A stretch of DNA of 64,000 bases from Halovenus salina. GTDB lineage: Archaea > Halobacteriota > Halobacteria > Halobacteriales > Haloarculaceae. The position numbers and the translations under genes are program-made. Every line of letters starts with the position of its first letter. Position 1 is the stretch's first letter. Where the stretch lies: assembly GCF_026410925.1 (NCBI RefSeq), contig NZ_CP112975.1, forward strand, positions 1-64,000, written 5' to 3'. Positions 17,974 to 29,189 of this stretch are shown piece by piece. The notes beneath the pieces are model-generated. The model was not told the origin of the DNA, did not search any database, and saw nothing but the letters and a program-made list of their open reading frames with translations.

Positions 17974-19843
17974 TCACTCATCTTCAACACCGTACACTTC
18001 GACACTCAGATCAAGCAGTTCGAGAACTCGTTCAGGCACATCCACATTCGCTGGAATGATTCGCTGCCCGTCATCGTCAACGATGACGACCATGTTCTCG
18101 AATCGTTCGAGGACACGTCGGCCGGTGGGCCGACGAGTTTTCGGCCCACCGGCCAACTTCATCGGCTCTTCAGCCGTGGCTAACGCCCGCCGTGCTCGCT
18201 GCTCGATGAGCGAGTATATCAATAACGCCAGAATCAGTACGTACCCGAGTGCTTCCACGCGGTCGGGCCGGTTCAGAAACACCGGCCCGACCCGCTTGGG
18301 ATCTTTTAGTACCGGAAACCGCCGTTCTACCGTCTGCTGATCTTTATACAACTCCAGAATCTCTTCTCCAGTCCACTCCTCAGTGTCTGTCAGTGTTGTA
18401 ACTAACACAAAGCAGCTTTTGTGCTCTTTTCGTGTCTTGATTACTTGTTCATCCCTCTGTACCGTGACAGCTACTTTATACACTGTCTTGTACGGGTCCC
18501 AGTCTTTTGGTGGACGCCCAGGACTGTCACGTGATTTCTTTTCCTCAGTTTCGACAACATCAGTCTCGATTTCGAAGCAATCCTCATCGTGATCAGCGAG
18601 CCACTCCGCGGCGGCTTCTACCGCGTCTTCTTCACACGCAAACGAGCGGTCGGCCAGCTGGTCGACCGCGTCCGACAGGTCTTCTTCAGTGCTTTCGAGG
18701 TCCTGCTCGATGCGGTTCTCAGCCTGCTCTTTCAACGACGATGACCGAACGACAACGCACTGAACATCCTGTTCGTAGAGCGTCCCTGGAAAACTTTGAG
18801 TCTGATAGGTTGCGGCGTCATCGTCTTCAGAGAACGCCCCCAGATCTGTCCAGTTGTCTTCGTCGAGAGCTGTCTCGATCATGTCATTCGTAAGGTTGTA
18901 GGTGCGCGCGAGTCGGCTGATGAGTTCGATATCGAACTCATCTGCTGCCTCGAATGTCTCCTTTGAGACGACTTTACAGTCACCAACATAGGCAGCAAGC
19001 TCGTCAGTATTGACCCAGCGAGACAGATTCTCGATGACATCGACGTTCCAGGTTTTGTCAGAGGCGTTCCCGTCGAGGATGTCACCGACGACGGGAACGC
19101 CGTGTTGATCGACACCGAGTCCAACGGTGTACTGCTTGAGATCACCACGATTGTCTTTGCTGTGTCCGTACGTGATGTTCAGTGCTTGGTCGGACTCATC
19201 GTCAGTTTCGTAGTCTCCCTGGACAGAGACAGTCGTGGTGTCAGAGTGAACAACGCGAGGAGAGTGGGTTTCTCGGCTGGCAGCCTCCCACATCACGGTC
19301 CCGAGGACCGTGCGGAGTCCTGTCTCAGCAAGTTGATCCAGGCCACGGCCAAGTGCATCGTCGTTGAGATTGTCTGGCTCGATTCCGTCGTGAAAGAGGT
19401 TCTCAGTGTCTGTTGCCTCAAAGAATTCGGGGAGCCGATACAACGGCTCCCCTTCAGTCAGGACGTTCATAATGAGCGCCATAACTCTCTCACCGTAGTA
19501 CTCCGTAGAACATTTTGAACAACTGGTGCCACGAAACAACGCCGACAGCCACTCAGTGTCGTATCTGTGAATTGAGTTTCTCAATAGGTTTCCAGGAGTA
19601 CTAGGGTGAGAGAGTAGACTGCTGTTCGTCCCACTCAACGAGATCGTTGACAGTTTCCACGAGGCCTGATTCACGGCAGACTGCTGCGATAATTGGGAGA
19701 GGTCCGGGAGTAAATGCGCCTGCTGCGTCTTGTTCGGCGACGGCTTTGTCACGCTGGTGTTGAAGTGACTTCTTTTCGGCTTCTAGCTCGGCGATTCGCT
19801 GTTCAAGCTCTTTACGTGACAGGTCTGACGGGTCGGGTTCCAT
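17974..19843 (-). pseudogene. IS1634-family transposase interrupted by a MITE
   Basis: The gene begins at ATG 19843 with a coiled coil (LEQRIAELEAEKKSLQHQRD) and runs to VEWDEQQSTLSP, where the insertion 19496-19603 brings in a stop. After it the reading resumes as GERVMALIMNVLTEGEPLYR and continues for 540 residues, with DDE residues seen in VVHSDTTTVSV, YVGDCKVVS and the YKDQQTVERRFPVLKDP box. Removing 109 bases gives exactly 587 codons. The apparent 592-residue ORF starting at 19752 has a false N-terminus made of MITE sequence read in an alien frame. The outer ends of the IS were not identified. Confidence 0.85.
19496..19603. mobile_element. 108-bp MITE inserted in the IS1634 transposase
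   Basis: Begins TAGTACTCC and ends GGAGTACTA. The flanks CTCTCACC and GGTGAGAG are themselves an inverted repeat that belongs to the host codons (LSPGER), so the element sits in the centre of a natural palindrome. It differs in sequence from the 15238-15346 element but has almost the same length and also TAGT...ACTA ends. Confidence 0.8.
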
Positions 19844-20243
19844 CTGCTGTTATGTGTCTATTTGAGTCCATAGTCAAGAAACGACATGGTCCAAAATCTC
19901 TTTGACTCAGTCTCAAGCTAATCACCAGACGGAAAATTGATTCCTGCCAATAGACGGGTGCGGAATATGAGTTGTATGGGAAGATGTCCGGCTTAACGCT
20001 GAAAGGAATAATAAAAACAAGATTAAGATACTGTCCAGTTTACGAAGAGTGGAAAACGTATGCGAGAGAGCGGTTGTGATATTTGTGCCAGAAAGTTGCG
20101 TGTGTATTGAGTGCAACCCCCACATTTTCCGGCAGTCTACTGACGCACAATGTTAATACTTTTGGGACGAGGATAGATTGTCTTCTACATATTCAAGAAA
20201 GGACCTGTCTTACTCGTCACCGACAAAGCGCGTTCACAGTCAC
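19844..20243. other. Intergenic region, no gene seen
   Basis: About 400 bp between the IS1634-type transposase and the large minus-strand gene. Short frames are not acidic and have no family features. It presumably contains the right flank of the IS and the terminator of neither gene that I can identify. Confidence 0.35.
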
Positions 20244-22606
20244 TCACCCGACTGCTGCGGAGAGTGTCGCCTGAGCTGGATCGGGATACACGCCAAACTC
20301 CACCGACGAACTGTCGTCTCCCCCGAGCCGACCTTCTTGATCTAACAGGACAGCCAGGAGTGAGACGACTGGCTCAACCGGCGGATACTGTCTCGTCAGC
20401 GGCCCTATATCCCGCTCGATTGGGGGCGGCCCCCAGAACGCTGCCCTCGCTACCGCTCCTCCAAACTCAAATCCATACTCGACGCCGTACTCATCAGCGC
20501 TGGTCAACAGAACCTCAGACACCGCGTTCGAGAGGTGCCATTCCCCACCTGTTGCCGTGGTCTTCTGCCCCACCAGCATTCTCGGCAACGGCTCGCCATC
20601 GTGTCGTTCCGTTCGGAACGGGAGGGACAGCCGCCACATCGTTGCTTTCCCGCATCCCTGGTCGTCACGATCCAGGAGTCCGGCGCTCTCCAACTCCGCA
20701 AATCGCCGCTCGTTGGGTGGTTCTGACAGTGATTTTGCTGCACATCCTGCGAGGTCAGCTAACTCTGCTTTCGATACTCGCTCCTGGGCGTCGAGCAACG
20801 CTGCGACCACCTTTGACACGACAGTTTCACCCATCTCAGGCAGGATTCGTCGCCATGACAGCTGGGACAGTCCGTACTGAACATCCTGTAGATCCATCTC
20901 TCGCGGCTCGTCTTCTCCCCCAAGAGCAGCTACCGCGTCCGCCGCTGCCACAATGTCACTGCTCAACCCCGCCAGCACCGAGATCGCCTGCCGCTCCGGG
21001 CGCAGCCCATCTTTAAATGACAGGATTCGAGTGACTGCTTCCGCCACTGCTCGACGACAATTCCCGTCGACGACACTCCCAGTGAGCACGAACGGCGCGA
21101 AATTCTCGCTGTCGTCCTGCAATTCCAGGTCAGCAGAGGAGTATGAGAGCGTCTCTTCGAGGTCCGCAACGCCCTCTCCAGTCAGCACCCACGACCCAAG
21201 CAGTGTCCCTTCGGGGTCCATCGGGTCCACATTCGGCTCAGAGAGCAGTTGCTCACGTTTCTCTGGCCGTGATTCGTGCAGGACGCGATACCCTGAGTAT
21301 GCTCCGTAACGGCTACCGACGCTGCTCGCAACAGCCAAGAACGTGCGGAGGTCGCAACGATCACTCTCGTCGACCGGAGCACCGTTCGGAAACTGGAGCT
21401 CTCGGACGACATCAATCTCCAAGAGGTCGTACAGTCGGAGCGCCACGCCCATCAACCCGTGAGCCATCCGCAACAATTCGCTCGCTACAGCTCCGTCAAC
21501 CCCATCTTCGTCATGGAGGTCATCAGTCATTGCGAGCAAGTCTCGACGGGCCTGTTCAAGACGGTTACACAGTCCACTCCCAGTCGCGTCCACGTCTCGA
21601 AGCCAGCCAAGACAGGCTGCATCCCGGAGCACATACGGATTCGACACGACCAATCCGTCCAGACTCATCCCGTCCGGGTGTCCAGCCAATCGCTCAGGAG
21701 TGAGGACCTGGCTGAATGCCTTGTCCGACAGTAACGCTGAACACAACCGCACCGCTGTCAGCGCGATTGAGGATGAGTAATCCACACTCACAACGACCTC
21801 CTCTCGATCAGCATCGTAGCTGAATCGACTCTCACGATGATCTCGATGAACTGCTGATTCTGGCAGTGATCGCTCCAGAAGCGCGAACTGCCCCGTCGAG
21901 GCCGCTGCTGCCGTTGCATGGTGGTCTGTGAGAGAAAGGTACTGTGTAGACAGAGCGGAAGAAGAGGTATGAGAACCTTGGAGAGAATCATCACTACCCG
22001 AACTCTCCGCATCAGATGACGGGCTGTCTCCCCTTCGTGTGCGCGTTGGGATAACACGGTACTATTGTGAGAGTTTCGGGGGTCGCTCACGGCGGATGAC
22101 GAGGTAGAGCTGTCATGCGATTCTGCTTGTCCAGTGTGTTCGATAGACCACTCCGCAGACGAGGAGGGAGAGCCAGAAGAAGCCGACACATCGGTCGTAA
22201 CAGTCACATCTGGATGCTTCTCAAGAGCGACGTGTCCGATCGGCGTGACACGTGCATGACTGTCGCCGTTGCGAGTCGGCGTCTCGATAAGGTCCGCATC
22301 GCGCAGGCGTTTGAGGCGGCGTCGGAGGGCAGACTTCCCCACATCCCCAAACTGTGTATCGGCATAGAGAGAGCTGTAGGAACGCATCTCTTGCTGCGCG
22401 GCGGCGAGCGAGGAGAGAACCTCCCAGGCAGGGTGGTCAACGCCTAGCTCCTCAAGCCCATCCACAGCCGCCTGTGCGCGTTGCTCCGTAATCGTCGATG
22501 CAGTCTCCCGGGAGCGGAGGCGCTGGTGTGCGTCCTCGCTCACGCTCGTCGGCAAATCAGCGCCGTGCTGGTCGAGAAACTGCCGGAGCATCAATCTGGA
22601 ACCCAC
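20244..22606 (-). pseudogene. Large plasmid-type protein with N-terminal winged helix; one frameshift; function unknown
   Basis: Two frames that belong together: 22606 down to about 22045 and then a shifted frame down to 20244. The second frame is open well upstream of the ATG at 21791 and reads on without a break from DSPSSDAESSGSDD through TGQFALLERSLPESA to SVDYSSSIALTAVRL, so the shift lies near 22045. The intact protein would have about 787 residues. Residues about 80-135 resemble a winged helix (GKSALRRRLKRLRDADLIET, then HARVTPIGHVAL). A second wHTH-like segment lies at VSKAELADLAGCAAKSL. The C-terminal 388 residues are repeated at 34091-35255. Large acidic proteins of this kind (such as RepH-type) are found on haloarchaeal plasmids; a replication role is possible but unproven. 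Confidence 0.6.
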
Positions 22607-22684
22607 GATAAGAACCTCGAAGCCGGGGAACGACAGTGAATGTGCCGAAGGAATCTCCTTCGTCGGTTCTCTTTGCCGACGTTC

Positions 22685-23368
22685 TCACTCTGATCCGGAC
22701 AACAGGGCCTCGGTGACATCAGCGTACACCCGAGTCGTGAGGTTGACCAGGTGGAGACCGGCAACGGTGAGGGCAATCCCGATCAGCGAGGCAAGGAGCG
22801 CCTCAGGGAGAGTCTCGATGGCAAGTTGCCCCTGGCTGATGGTGGTAACGCCGAGGTCGATCGACTCTGTAGTGTCGAAGTACTGGACACCCTCTCTCCA
22901 GTAGACCGCCGGGGCGACGACGAGGCTAAGCGACAACGCAAATCCGACCACGAGCGCGACGAACAATCCAATGCCTGTACCAAACGAGGCAAACGCTAAT
23001 ACCAACAAAAGGTAATTTATCGGGTCGGTTGCAACCTGTTTGAGATAGGGGACAACAGGCGTGTTGTTCGGGTCGACCGGCGACCACTCGACATCTCGGT
23101 CAAGCAAGGTTCGCAAGAGCGTAGCCTCAACGACGCCGACGTACCCGGCCACTGCGAGGACGCCCGCGAGAATCGGGAGACCCACGAGCAGCGGAGCGAG
23201 CGACACGCCAAGGGAGAGTCCTGTCACGAACACCGTGAGATACGCGATTCCAAGCGGGAACCGAGCCACGAGGTACAACAGGTTCTTGTAGGTCTGTGCG
23301 TCGGTTGCCACCCCGAGGGTTCGAGTTGGCACCCGTCTGTCAGTCTGTCTTGCTTGGTGGTTTTCCAT
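22685..23368 (-). CDS. Membrane protein with putative sensor domain
   Basis: 227 residues from MENHQARQ. Four hydrophobic segments are present: YLTVFVTGLSLGVSLAPLLV, ILAGVLAVAGYVGVVEATLL, INYLLLVLAFASFGTGIGLF with FVALVVGFALSLSLVVAPAV, and LPEALLASLIGIALTVAGLH. The N-terminal YLVARFPLGIAYLTV matches the opening of the 'putative sensor' family (PF13796), in which the membrane domain normally precedes a kinase or regulator part; here it stands alone. The start at 23374 would add two residues. It is co-oriented with and 80 bp upstream of the large gene at 20244. Confidence 0.65.
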   Translation of the reverse strand: MENHQARQTDRRVPTRTLGVATDAQTYKNLLYLVARFPLGIAYLTVFVTGLSLGVSLAPLLVGLPILAGVLAVAGYVGVVEATLLRTLLDRDVEWSPVDPNNTPVVPYLKQVATDPINYLLLVLAFASFGTGIGLFVALVVGFALSLSLVVAPAVYWREGVQYFDTTESIDLGVTTISQGQLAIETLPEALLASLIGIALTVAGLHLVNLTTRVYADVTEALLSGSE

Positions 23369-23374
23369 ACACAA

Positions 23375-23889
23375 GACATACTGGGGATATGGGATAGAAT
23401 GCGTCTCTAGCTATCCAGATGTCCTCGTGTATTCATTACTTGGTCTGTTGCTCAACGTCGCTCATAATGGGCCAGCAAGATAGCCTTTCGCAGTAGTTTG
23501 GATGCTGGCAGCTGTCTCTCTCCCGTCTCAAAACGGAGCCCCCACAAGTATGGGGGGAAGGAACTCTGGAATGGTGACGACGCGGGAAGGGGCTCCGTGT
23601 CGGAGTGCTTCGCGTTAATATAAAAATACTCGGGTCACACCCAACCCCTGTTGAGGACGTGTCGGCCACCTTCCTTCGCGCCTGTCGACTTGTTCTCACA
23701 AAAAAATACCTCCTGCTAACGTACTTCCACAACCATGCGGTCAAGCATTGCTGCAGAAAAAAATCGCCTCTCACGCGGCCTCATCCACATGCTACTGTTA
23801 CATCTTTGTTTCCCGACGGTGGGACAAGTATCAGAAACACGCCACATAATATCCGATGATTATTTTACTCTCGTAACTAGGCATAATAT
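23375..23889. other. Intergenic region of about 500 bp, no gene seen
   Basis: Frames are short and Cys/Arg-rich. The region divides two divergent genes (22685 minus and 23890 plus), so it should hold promoters for both; ATTATTTTACTC (about 23860-23870) is the best TATA-like stretch for the plus-strand gene. Confidence 0.35.
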
Positions 23890-24141
23890 ATGTCATCGAC
23901 ACACGCAGAATCGTACGCAACGTGTCTTCAGGATAGTCTCGATTCTTCTGGCCACTGGCGTGTCCAAGTAGGTGACACAGAAGCGTTGGAAGCCGTCTTG
24001 AGTCACGTCTGGTCATTGTCACGCTCCGACGTTGCTGATCTCACTGTTGAGGTGCTGACCCTCGATGAGACGGTGAACAATCTTGATGCTAGCGTCCCAC
24101 TCCGGCTGAAAACAAGCGAACTCACGTCTGCAAACATATAG
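23890..24141 (+). CDS. Small acidic protein, HalOD1-like or hypothetical
   Basis: 83 residues from ATG 23890, starting MSSTHAESYATCLQDSLDSS. The size, the position after a TATA-like stretch and the acidic composition support a real gene. The layout (EALEAVLSHVWSLSRSDVAD, then TVEVLTLDETVNNLDASVPL) is faintly like HalOD1 output domains found singly in haloarchaea, but the usual glycine signature is missing, so the family is not assigned. Confidence 0.5.
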   Translation: MSSTHAESYATCLQDSLDSSGHWRVQVGDTEALEAVLSHVWSLSRSDVADLTVEVLTLDETVNNLDASVPLRLKTSELTSANI

Positions 24142-24239
24142 CCCGTTGCACGCTTTCAAGATTAGCTCAGACCTATCGTATAGTGTTCACTAGCGGTAGA
24201 AATAGTCACTTTCACTAGATTAGAAGTCGGATCAAGGGT

Positions 24240-25457
24240 ATGTCCACTACCAGATCCGACACTGGTGACGACACGGCAGAGACTCATGAATCTACTGTTC
24301 GGAAGTACCTACGAGGCCACAATGAGGTCGCGTCAAAGGCGTCCCTCCGCGCCGGCACCGACGTGCCGGCGTGGTACATCAATCAAATCGCCTCCACAGA
24401 CACCTTCTACACCTCGCTCAACCACAACGGCGAATACGTCGCCAGCAAGCACATTGTTGGTCACCGCTCTACCCACGACGGGTTCTGGCGACCCAAGGTG
24501 GATGACGGCGTTGCCGTCTTCCACCGCAAGGAAGATACCAAACCCGTGCTCAAGCACCTCGCGTTCACCCGCCCATCTGGACTCACCGTCCCCGAAGCAA
24601 ACGACCTACTCCGTCGCCGCTGCTACCGTCCGCTCAAGAAACTCGCCAAACAAGGCGACGTTCACGCCGCTGACTGGCAAGATACCACCGTCTACACCCA
24701 CAGCTGGTCGTCCCGACGGGACGCCCAGCTGACCCAGCGCGAAACCGATCAACCGACCGATGTCACTCCTGACGACCCAACTGAAGACGGCTATCTCTAC
24801 CGGGATGAACTCGTTGCGACCTTCCTCTCGGTTGCTGTTTCACAGATTCAGTCGATATCTCCGGAACGTGCTGCTGCACTCGTTTTGCGGCAGTTCGAGG
24901 GCGACTCGTTCGACGCCCTCGAACGCCGCCTCCAGCGGAACCACTCGTTCCGTGAGGCGCTGGATTACGTCGAGCCAGAGGATGTCCCCGACGGGACATC
25001 CCTCTGGCGGGCCTTCGACGAGCTTCAACCCGAAGAGCTTCGTGACTGCCTCCAGTCGATGTGTGGCGAATTGCTCGCCGATCACGACCATGCTGGCGAG
25101 TTCATCGTGATCGACGGGACGCACATCGCCGCCTGGGCAAACACGCGCGAAGAGATCGAAAACGGCGACGTTGAAGGCGCAAGCTGGGGAAAGCACGAAG
25201 GCTCGTTCTACGGGTACAAGGTGTTCCTCGTCGTTGATGCCGCAAGTGAACTGCCGGTCGCCATCACGATGGAGACCGGCAAACGCAACGATACTGTCGC
25301 GTTTGAACCGCTCATCGAGGAGTTCGATGAGCGGTACGAGACTGACAATCTCCAGGCAGCACTGGCTGATGCGGGCTTCGACAGCCAAGACAACCGCGAG
25401 TTCTGCCAGGAACAGCTTGACTGTCCGTTGCTGACAGCGGAGCGTGTCATACAATAG
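24240..25457 (+). pseudogene. DDE transposase, C-terminus cut by a small inserted element
   Basis: 405 codons are read. The N-terminal half (ASTDTFYTSLNHNGEYVASK) precedes a DDE domain: FIVIDGTHIAAWANTREE (first Asp), LADAGFDSQDNREF (second Asp); the third acidic residue is absent because the frame stops soon after LDCPLLTA. The last codons (ERVIQ) belong to the terminal repeat AGCGTGTCATACAAT of the element starting at 25441. The protein is therefore truncated and presumably inactive. The outer terminal repeats of this IS were not found. Confidence 0.7.
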
Positions 25458-25588
25458 TTCTCGGCCAGATCAGTTCACACAGCCGCGTCTAGATAGAAGA
25501 GGAAATGCGGTGTTTCCCTGAACTAGGCGTGAGATGAACCAGTCACTATCCCTGCGTAGAGGGTATGAGACGGATTCTATGACACGCT
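25441..25588. mobile_element. 148-bp MITE-like element
   Basis: AGCGTGTCATACAAT (25441-25455) and ATTCTATGACACGCT (25574-25588) are inverse copies with one mismatch. There is no coding capacity. The terminal sequence resembles the ends of the ISH11-like elements (GTGTCATAGAA), which could mobilise it. No obvious target duplication. Confidence 0.55.
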
Positions 25589-25668
25589 GGGAATTGGGTA
25601 GTCCATCTCCTTTTGTTCAAGCGTAGAGATTACGCCCGCGGCACGGAATTCTCGGCCAGGCTCTCCAG

Positions 25669-27194
25669 TTAGGAAAATGTGCCAACGTCGGAGGTGAGCG
25701 ATCGGGCCGTTTTCGCACCACTGAGAATGGCTCCCGTGAACCCGCCACCTGGACTCGACCAAGCTGAGGCAAAATGGAGCCCATCGACGGACGGTTCAAT
25801 CTCGCGCGCGCCCAGCGTCTGGTTCGGTGTCGGTGCGAACCCATACGCAGTACCGAGTGGATTGTGCGTGAATCGCTCGATGGTGTGGGGTGTGGCAAGT
25901 TCTTGATGGACGACAGCATCGGAGGCACCCGGGAGCACTTCGTTGAGCCTCCGGAGCAAGACGTCGCCGACGCGGTTTTTCTTGCGGCGGTATTCTGGAT
26001 CGGTCAGCCCACACCACGCGTTGTGGTAGTCGACGGTCGTGATGGCGCCGACAGACTTACCATCGGGTGCGAGGTCGGCGGCCACCTGGCTGTAGTCGAC
26101 GAACGTGAGTCTGCGGCTTCCGAACCCCGCCGGAGGTGTGTCACTAAGGTCAGCAGCGTGTCGATGTCCGTACCCTCGATGATCGTCGAGTAGCACTCGT
26201 TGCCGAGGTCCGCGGGAGTTGGCTCGAACACGAGGTACAGCGTGGTCAACGACGGCGCGATCGCCCGGTCCGAAATCTCCGCGGCCAGCGTGGACCCGTG
26301 CGGGTCCGCCAGGAGATTCTCGGCCACGGTCGGTACTGCGGCGTTCGCGATCACGGAGTTTGCCTGGGTGGTTTGCTCGTCCGTCTCCGTATACGTCTTG
26401 GCGTGTGTGGCTCCCGACACCCAGCCGTCGCGGACGTGGATGTCCGAGACCAACCGGCCACAATCGACTGCCCCACCGTTCTCTTCTATGAGCGAAACGA
26501 GATAGTCCGAGAGGCGCTGGGATCCACCCCTGACGTAGTAGCTCCCGCCATCGATGTACCCGCCTTGGGCGACCGCGAAGAACGGCAGCGACAGCTCGTA
26601 GGGGTCATCGTGATAGTAGCCCAGATTCGCTCCCAGTGCGAGTTTACAGCTTTCATCGTCGATCACGTCGTCGAGTAACTCCCCGAGAGTCGTCTTCCGG
26701 TATCGCCCCAGGGTTCGTTGCCGAACCGGTGCAAGTGCGTAGTCGACGAGGGAGGGCTCCTCGAAGAACGGCCAGTCAGCAACCTCTCGTCTCGTTGTGA
26801 GAATGACGTTGATGAACTTCCGGATGCCCGCATTCTCCTCGGGGAAAGCAGCCGCATATGCATCGATAGCAGCCTCGGGTCCATGGGGGACGGTGATGTC
26901 AGTACCCCGCGTGGGATCGACGTATCGGTAGAACTGGTCGATCTGCTCGAAATCAACGTTCTCGAAGACGCCGAGGTGCTCGAAGACCGGCGTCTTGAGA
27001 TCGTCCTCGTCCAGTCCATCCATCTCGTGGAGGCTTACCTCGATCTCGGCATCGAACCGCTGAAAGGTCGTCGCACAGCCACCAGGCTTGTCGTGAGCTT
27101 CTAGAACGCGGACGGAGTCCCCCGCCTCGGCCAAGAGGGCACCTGCCGTGAGTCCGCCGAGCCCTCCACCAATAACGAGGTGGTCCATCGTCAT
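25669..27194 (-). pseudogene. FAD-dependent oxidoreductase of the phytoene desaturase/CrtISO-like family, one frameshift
   Basis: From ATG 27194 the protein starts [20 protein letters not shown], the dinucleotide-binding fold, followed by [17 protein letters not shown], the flavin-contact motif of desaturase-like amine-oxidase relatives. It runs to about 26150 ([10 protein letters not shown]), where one base is wrong; the sequence continues in the next frame as [20 protein letters not shown] and ends with LHFASAWSSPGGGFTGAILS, the usual C-terminal FAD motif. The total would be about 508 residues. It is divergent from the HTH-10 gene at 27321, which probably controls it. Substrate unknown. Confidence 0.75.
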
Positions 27195-27320
27195 TGCTGA
27201 CGCCCCTGCTTGTTCTGTGCATTCATAGTCGTCGTTTCGACCATGATTTTTACTGGGTTCGGGGAGAGGAATCACCTGGGACAACATGTTGTTGATAATC
27301 GAACTTCCGGGTGTCTGGTC

Positions 27321-27980
27321 GTGATTGTAGCCAGATTTAAGGCTCGCCTCCCGCCGGAGATGTGGATTGCGGACGTAAGCGAAGCGATGCCGGACGCGAC
27401 GTTTCGGCTTCTTTCGGGCGTGCAGATTGACGACGGCGCAGTCGAACTGGGCGAAGCGATCAGCGACGACCCAGAGGCGATCGGCGCGGCCGTGGCCGAC
27501 CACGGGTCGATCTACGATATCTCCGTCTTGGCGACTGACAACCGACGTGTTCTTTCCAAATACGTGACGACCGACACAGAACTATATGACCTTGTCTCGG
27601 CGTCGTCGCTCCCCGTGGAGTTCCCGGTCGTCGTTCGCGACGGGTGGTACGAACTCGACCTGACTGGAACGCGTGATGAGTTCGAGGCGGTTCGCCAAGC
27701 GCTCGATGCGTCCGGCCGGGCGTGGGAACTCCTCTCGCTCGTCCACGATGAGAGTCCAGCAGGGATCGTAACGGAGAGACAGGAAGAAGTGCTGAATGCT
27801 GCCCTCCGGAAGGGGTATTTCGAGGTTCCCAGGGAATGTACGCTCGCGGAGCTGGCGGCGGCGATCGGCATCGACAAATCGACGACGAGCCGGATTCTTC
27901 GGCGGGGGGCTTCACAGGTGTTACAGTGGTGCCTGACAGGTGGAGGCGCCGTCAATAGTGATTTGCACAACTTTCGCTAG
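27321..27980 (+). CDS. Bat-type HTH-10 transcription regulator
   Basis: 219 residues from GTG 27321 ([19 protein letters not shown]), the usual beginning of this family; the frame is open further upstream but those residues are not family-like. The N-terminal 150 residues are the sensing part ([15 protein letters not shown], then [20 protein letters not shown]). Residues about 155-205 form the bacterio-opsin-activator HTH ([20 protein letters not shown], then [20 protein letters not shown]). The last 20 residues diverge from the normal form and may be a lengthened tail. Divergent from the flavoprotein gene, 126 bp apart, indicating local control. Confidence 0.8.
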   Translation: MIVARFKARLPPEMWIADVSEAMPDATFRLLSGVQIDDGAVELGEAISDDPEAIGAAVADHGSIYDISVLATDNRRVLSKYVTTDTELYDLVSASSLPVEFPVVVRDGWYELDLTGTRDEFEAVRQALDASGRAWELLSLVHDESPAGIVTERQEEVLNAALRKGYFEVPRECTLAELAAAIGIDKSTTSRILRRGASQVLQWCLTGGGAVNSDLHNFR

Positions 27981-28173
27981 ATGTTCGTTGTAGTTCAGTA
28001 GTTGGAGTGTCGACGATACCAGTCAGCCATCTGACTAGTTTTGGCCGACTTACACCTGTCGAACTCAGTGCAGTTCGATCATCAGATCCGTAGTGTGAAT
28101 TTCGACGAGACTGTCTACAACCTCACCAAAAGTATTGAGCTCTCGTGATATTGAATATTAAATTTGGCTCACA

Positions 28174-28992
28174 TCACTGAAATTCGTGTTTCCAGCGATC
28201 GATTAGTTCTCTGGCGTCGTATTCGACGTTTTCCGTATCACCATATTTGTCCATATCATCGTAATCCTCTGCAGAAGATTTGAGTATGTAATGGTGGTCG
28301 CAGTAGTCGTCTCCTTCCCCAATGCAGTGATCCCGTTTGAAGAACAGTTCAGGAGTGTTTACGTCGAAATGGATATGATCACAATAGCACGCCATCGATG
28401 CTGCGTAGTCGAGACCGTATTCTTGCATCACTTCGATGTATCCACAGCGGGTGAACTGATACTTGACTTCCCTGCCATCTTCGGAAACTTTCTCTGTCCA
28501 CTCGAACCCATCACCAGTCCCTAGATAGTCCCGCATATCGTGTCTAAGCGGATTGATGCTCTGAGCGTGAGGGTGTGATTTGAACGTGTCCTCAAGATAC
28601 GGCACAGTTGCGGGGACCGTCGACTCTGCCATGAGAAGTTGAGCGGTCTCTTCATCACAATGCTGTTTGATCCGTCTGAATAGGCAGATGAATGGGACCA
28701 TATCGTCAAAGATCTTCTTGAACGCATCCTGCATCTCTTGACTTGGGAACTCGAACGCATCTGGTCTCCAGTTGGGTTTCTTGAACGTAGGGTCCCAGAA
28801 GAACGCCTTTACAATGATCTTCGTGGCAGTTCCCTCACCGAGCTCATCAGCGAGAATTTCTCGGATATCCATGAGCGTCTTGAGATCCCCCATCTGTTCC
28901 ATTTCGCCCTGCTGAGGATCAAATTTCTCCGTTTCGTGGAATTCTTTAGACTTCTGGTCGCGAGGTGCCGATTCTCGATCGATCTCTGGCAT
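28174..28992 (-). CDS. L-2-amino-thiazoline-4-carboxylate (ATC) hydrolase family protein
   Basis: 272 residues. The C-terminal half shows the family signature: FTRCGYIEVMQEYGLDYAAS, then MACYCDHIHFDV and a final GEGDDYCDHHY, matching the '(C/G)Y.E...E.G...L.C..D' and 'EGDD.CD' pattern of ATC hydrolases (PF14196). Known members open thiazoline rings or act on related heterocycles; others are unexplored. The N-terminal 60 residues are acidic and helical. It lies 560 bp downstream of a gene cluster with a flavin monooxygenase and shares its direction, but the intervening DNA contains a regulator relic, so cotranscription is doubtful. Confidence 0.7.
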   Translation of the reverse strand: MPEIDRESAPRDQKSKEFHETEKFDPQQGEMEQMGDLKTLMDIREILADELGEGTATKIIVKAFFWDPTFKKPNWRPDAFEFPSQEMQDAFKKIFDDMVPFICLFRRIKQHCDEETAQLLMAESTVPATVPYLEDTFKSHPHAQSINPLRHDMRDYLGTGDGFEWTEKVSEDGREVKYQFTRCGYIEVMQEYGLDYAASMACYCDHIHFDVNTPELFFKRDHCIGEGDDYCDHHYILKSSAEDYDDMDKYGDTENVEYDARELIDRWKHEFQ

Positions 28993-29189
28993 ATTATGGC
29001 CCAGATTAAAGTCCGGATACTACTCAACCTGATTTCTAGTAGTGATGAATCATTTATCCCACCCGTCTCTCCATCCACCAGCCCAGTTTTACCACCACTG
29101 GCAACAGAGGAACAGGAAACGATACTCTGTGCTAACGATCGCGTCTCTCCGCAAACGATACCAACTTAATGAATTGGACGAATTGACAT
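28993..29189. other. Intergenic region, no gene seen
   Basis: About 200 bp between the ATC-hydrolase-like gene and the HTH-10 relic; no credible frame. TAAAGTCC and ATTTATCC near 29003-29058 could be part of the promoter of the minus-strand gene. Confidence 0.3.

Noticed and set aside
17580-18005. 141-codon minus-strand frame behind the propeller gene
   Set aside because: Non-acidic and overlaps the end of the propeller gene and the IS region; no family features.
19601-19752. N-terminal 60 residues of the apparent 592-residue IS1634 transposase
   Set aside because: They are a read-through of the MITE and host sequence in the wrong frame; the true N-terminus starts at 19843.
23436-23774. 112-codon minus-strand frame in the 23.4-23.9 kb gap
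   Set aside because: Arg/Cys-rich, no start context, no family similarity.
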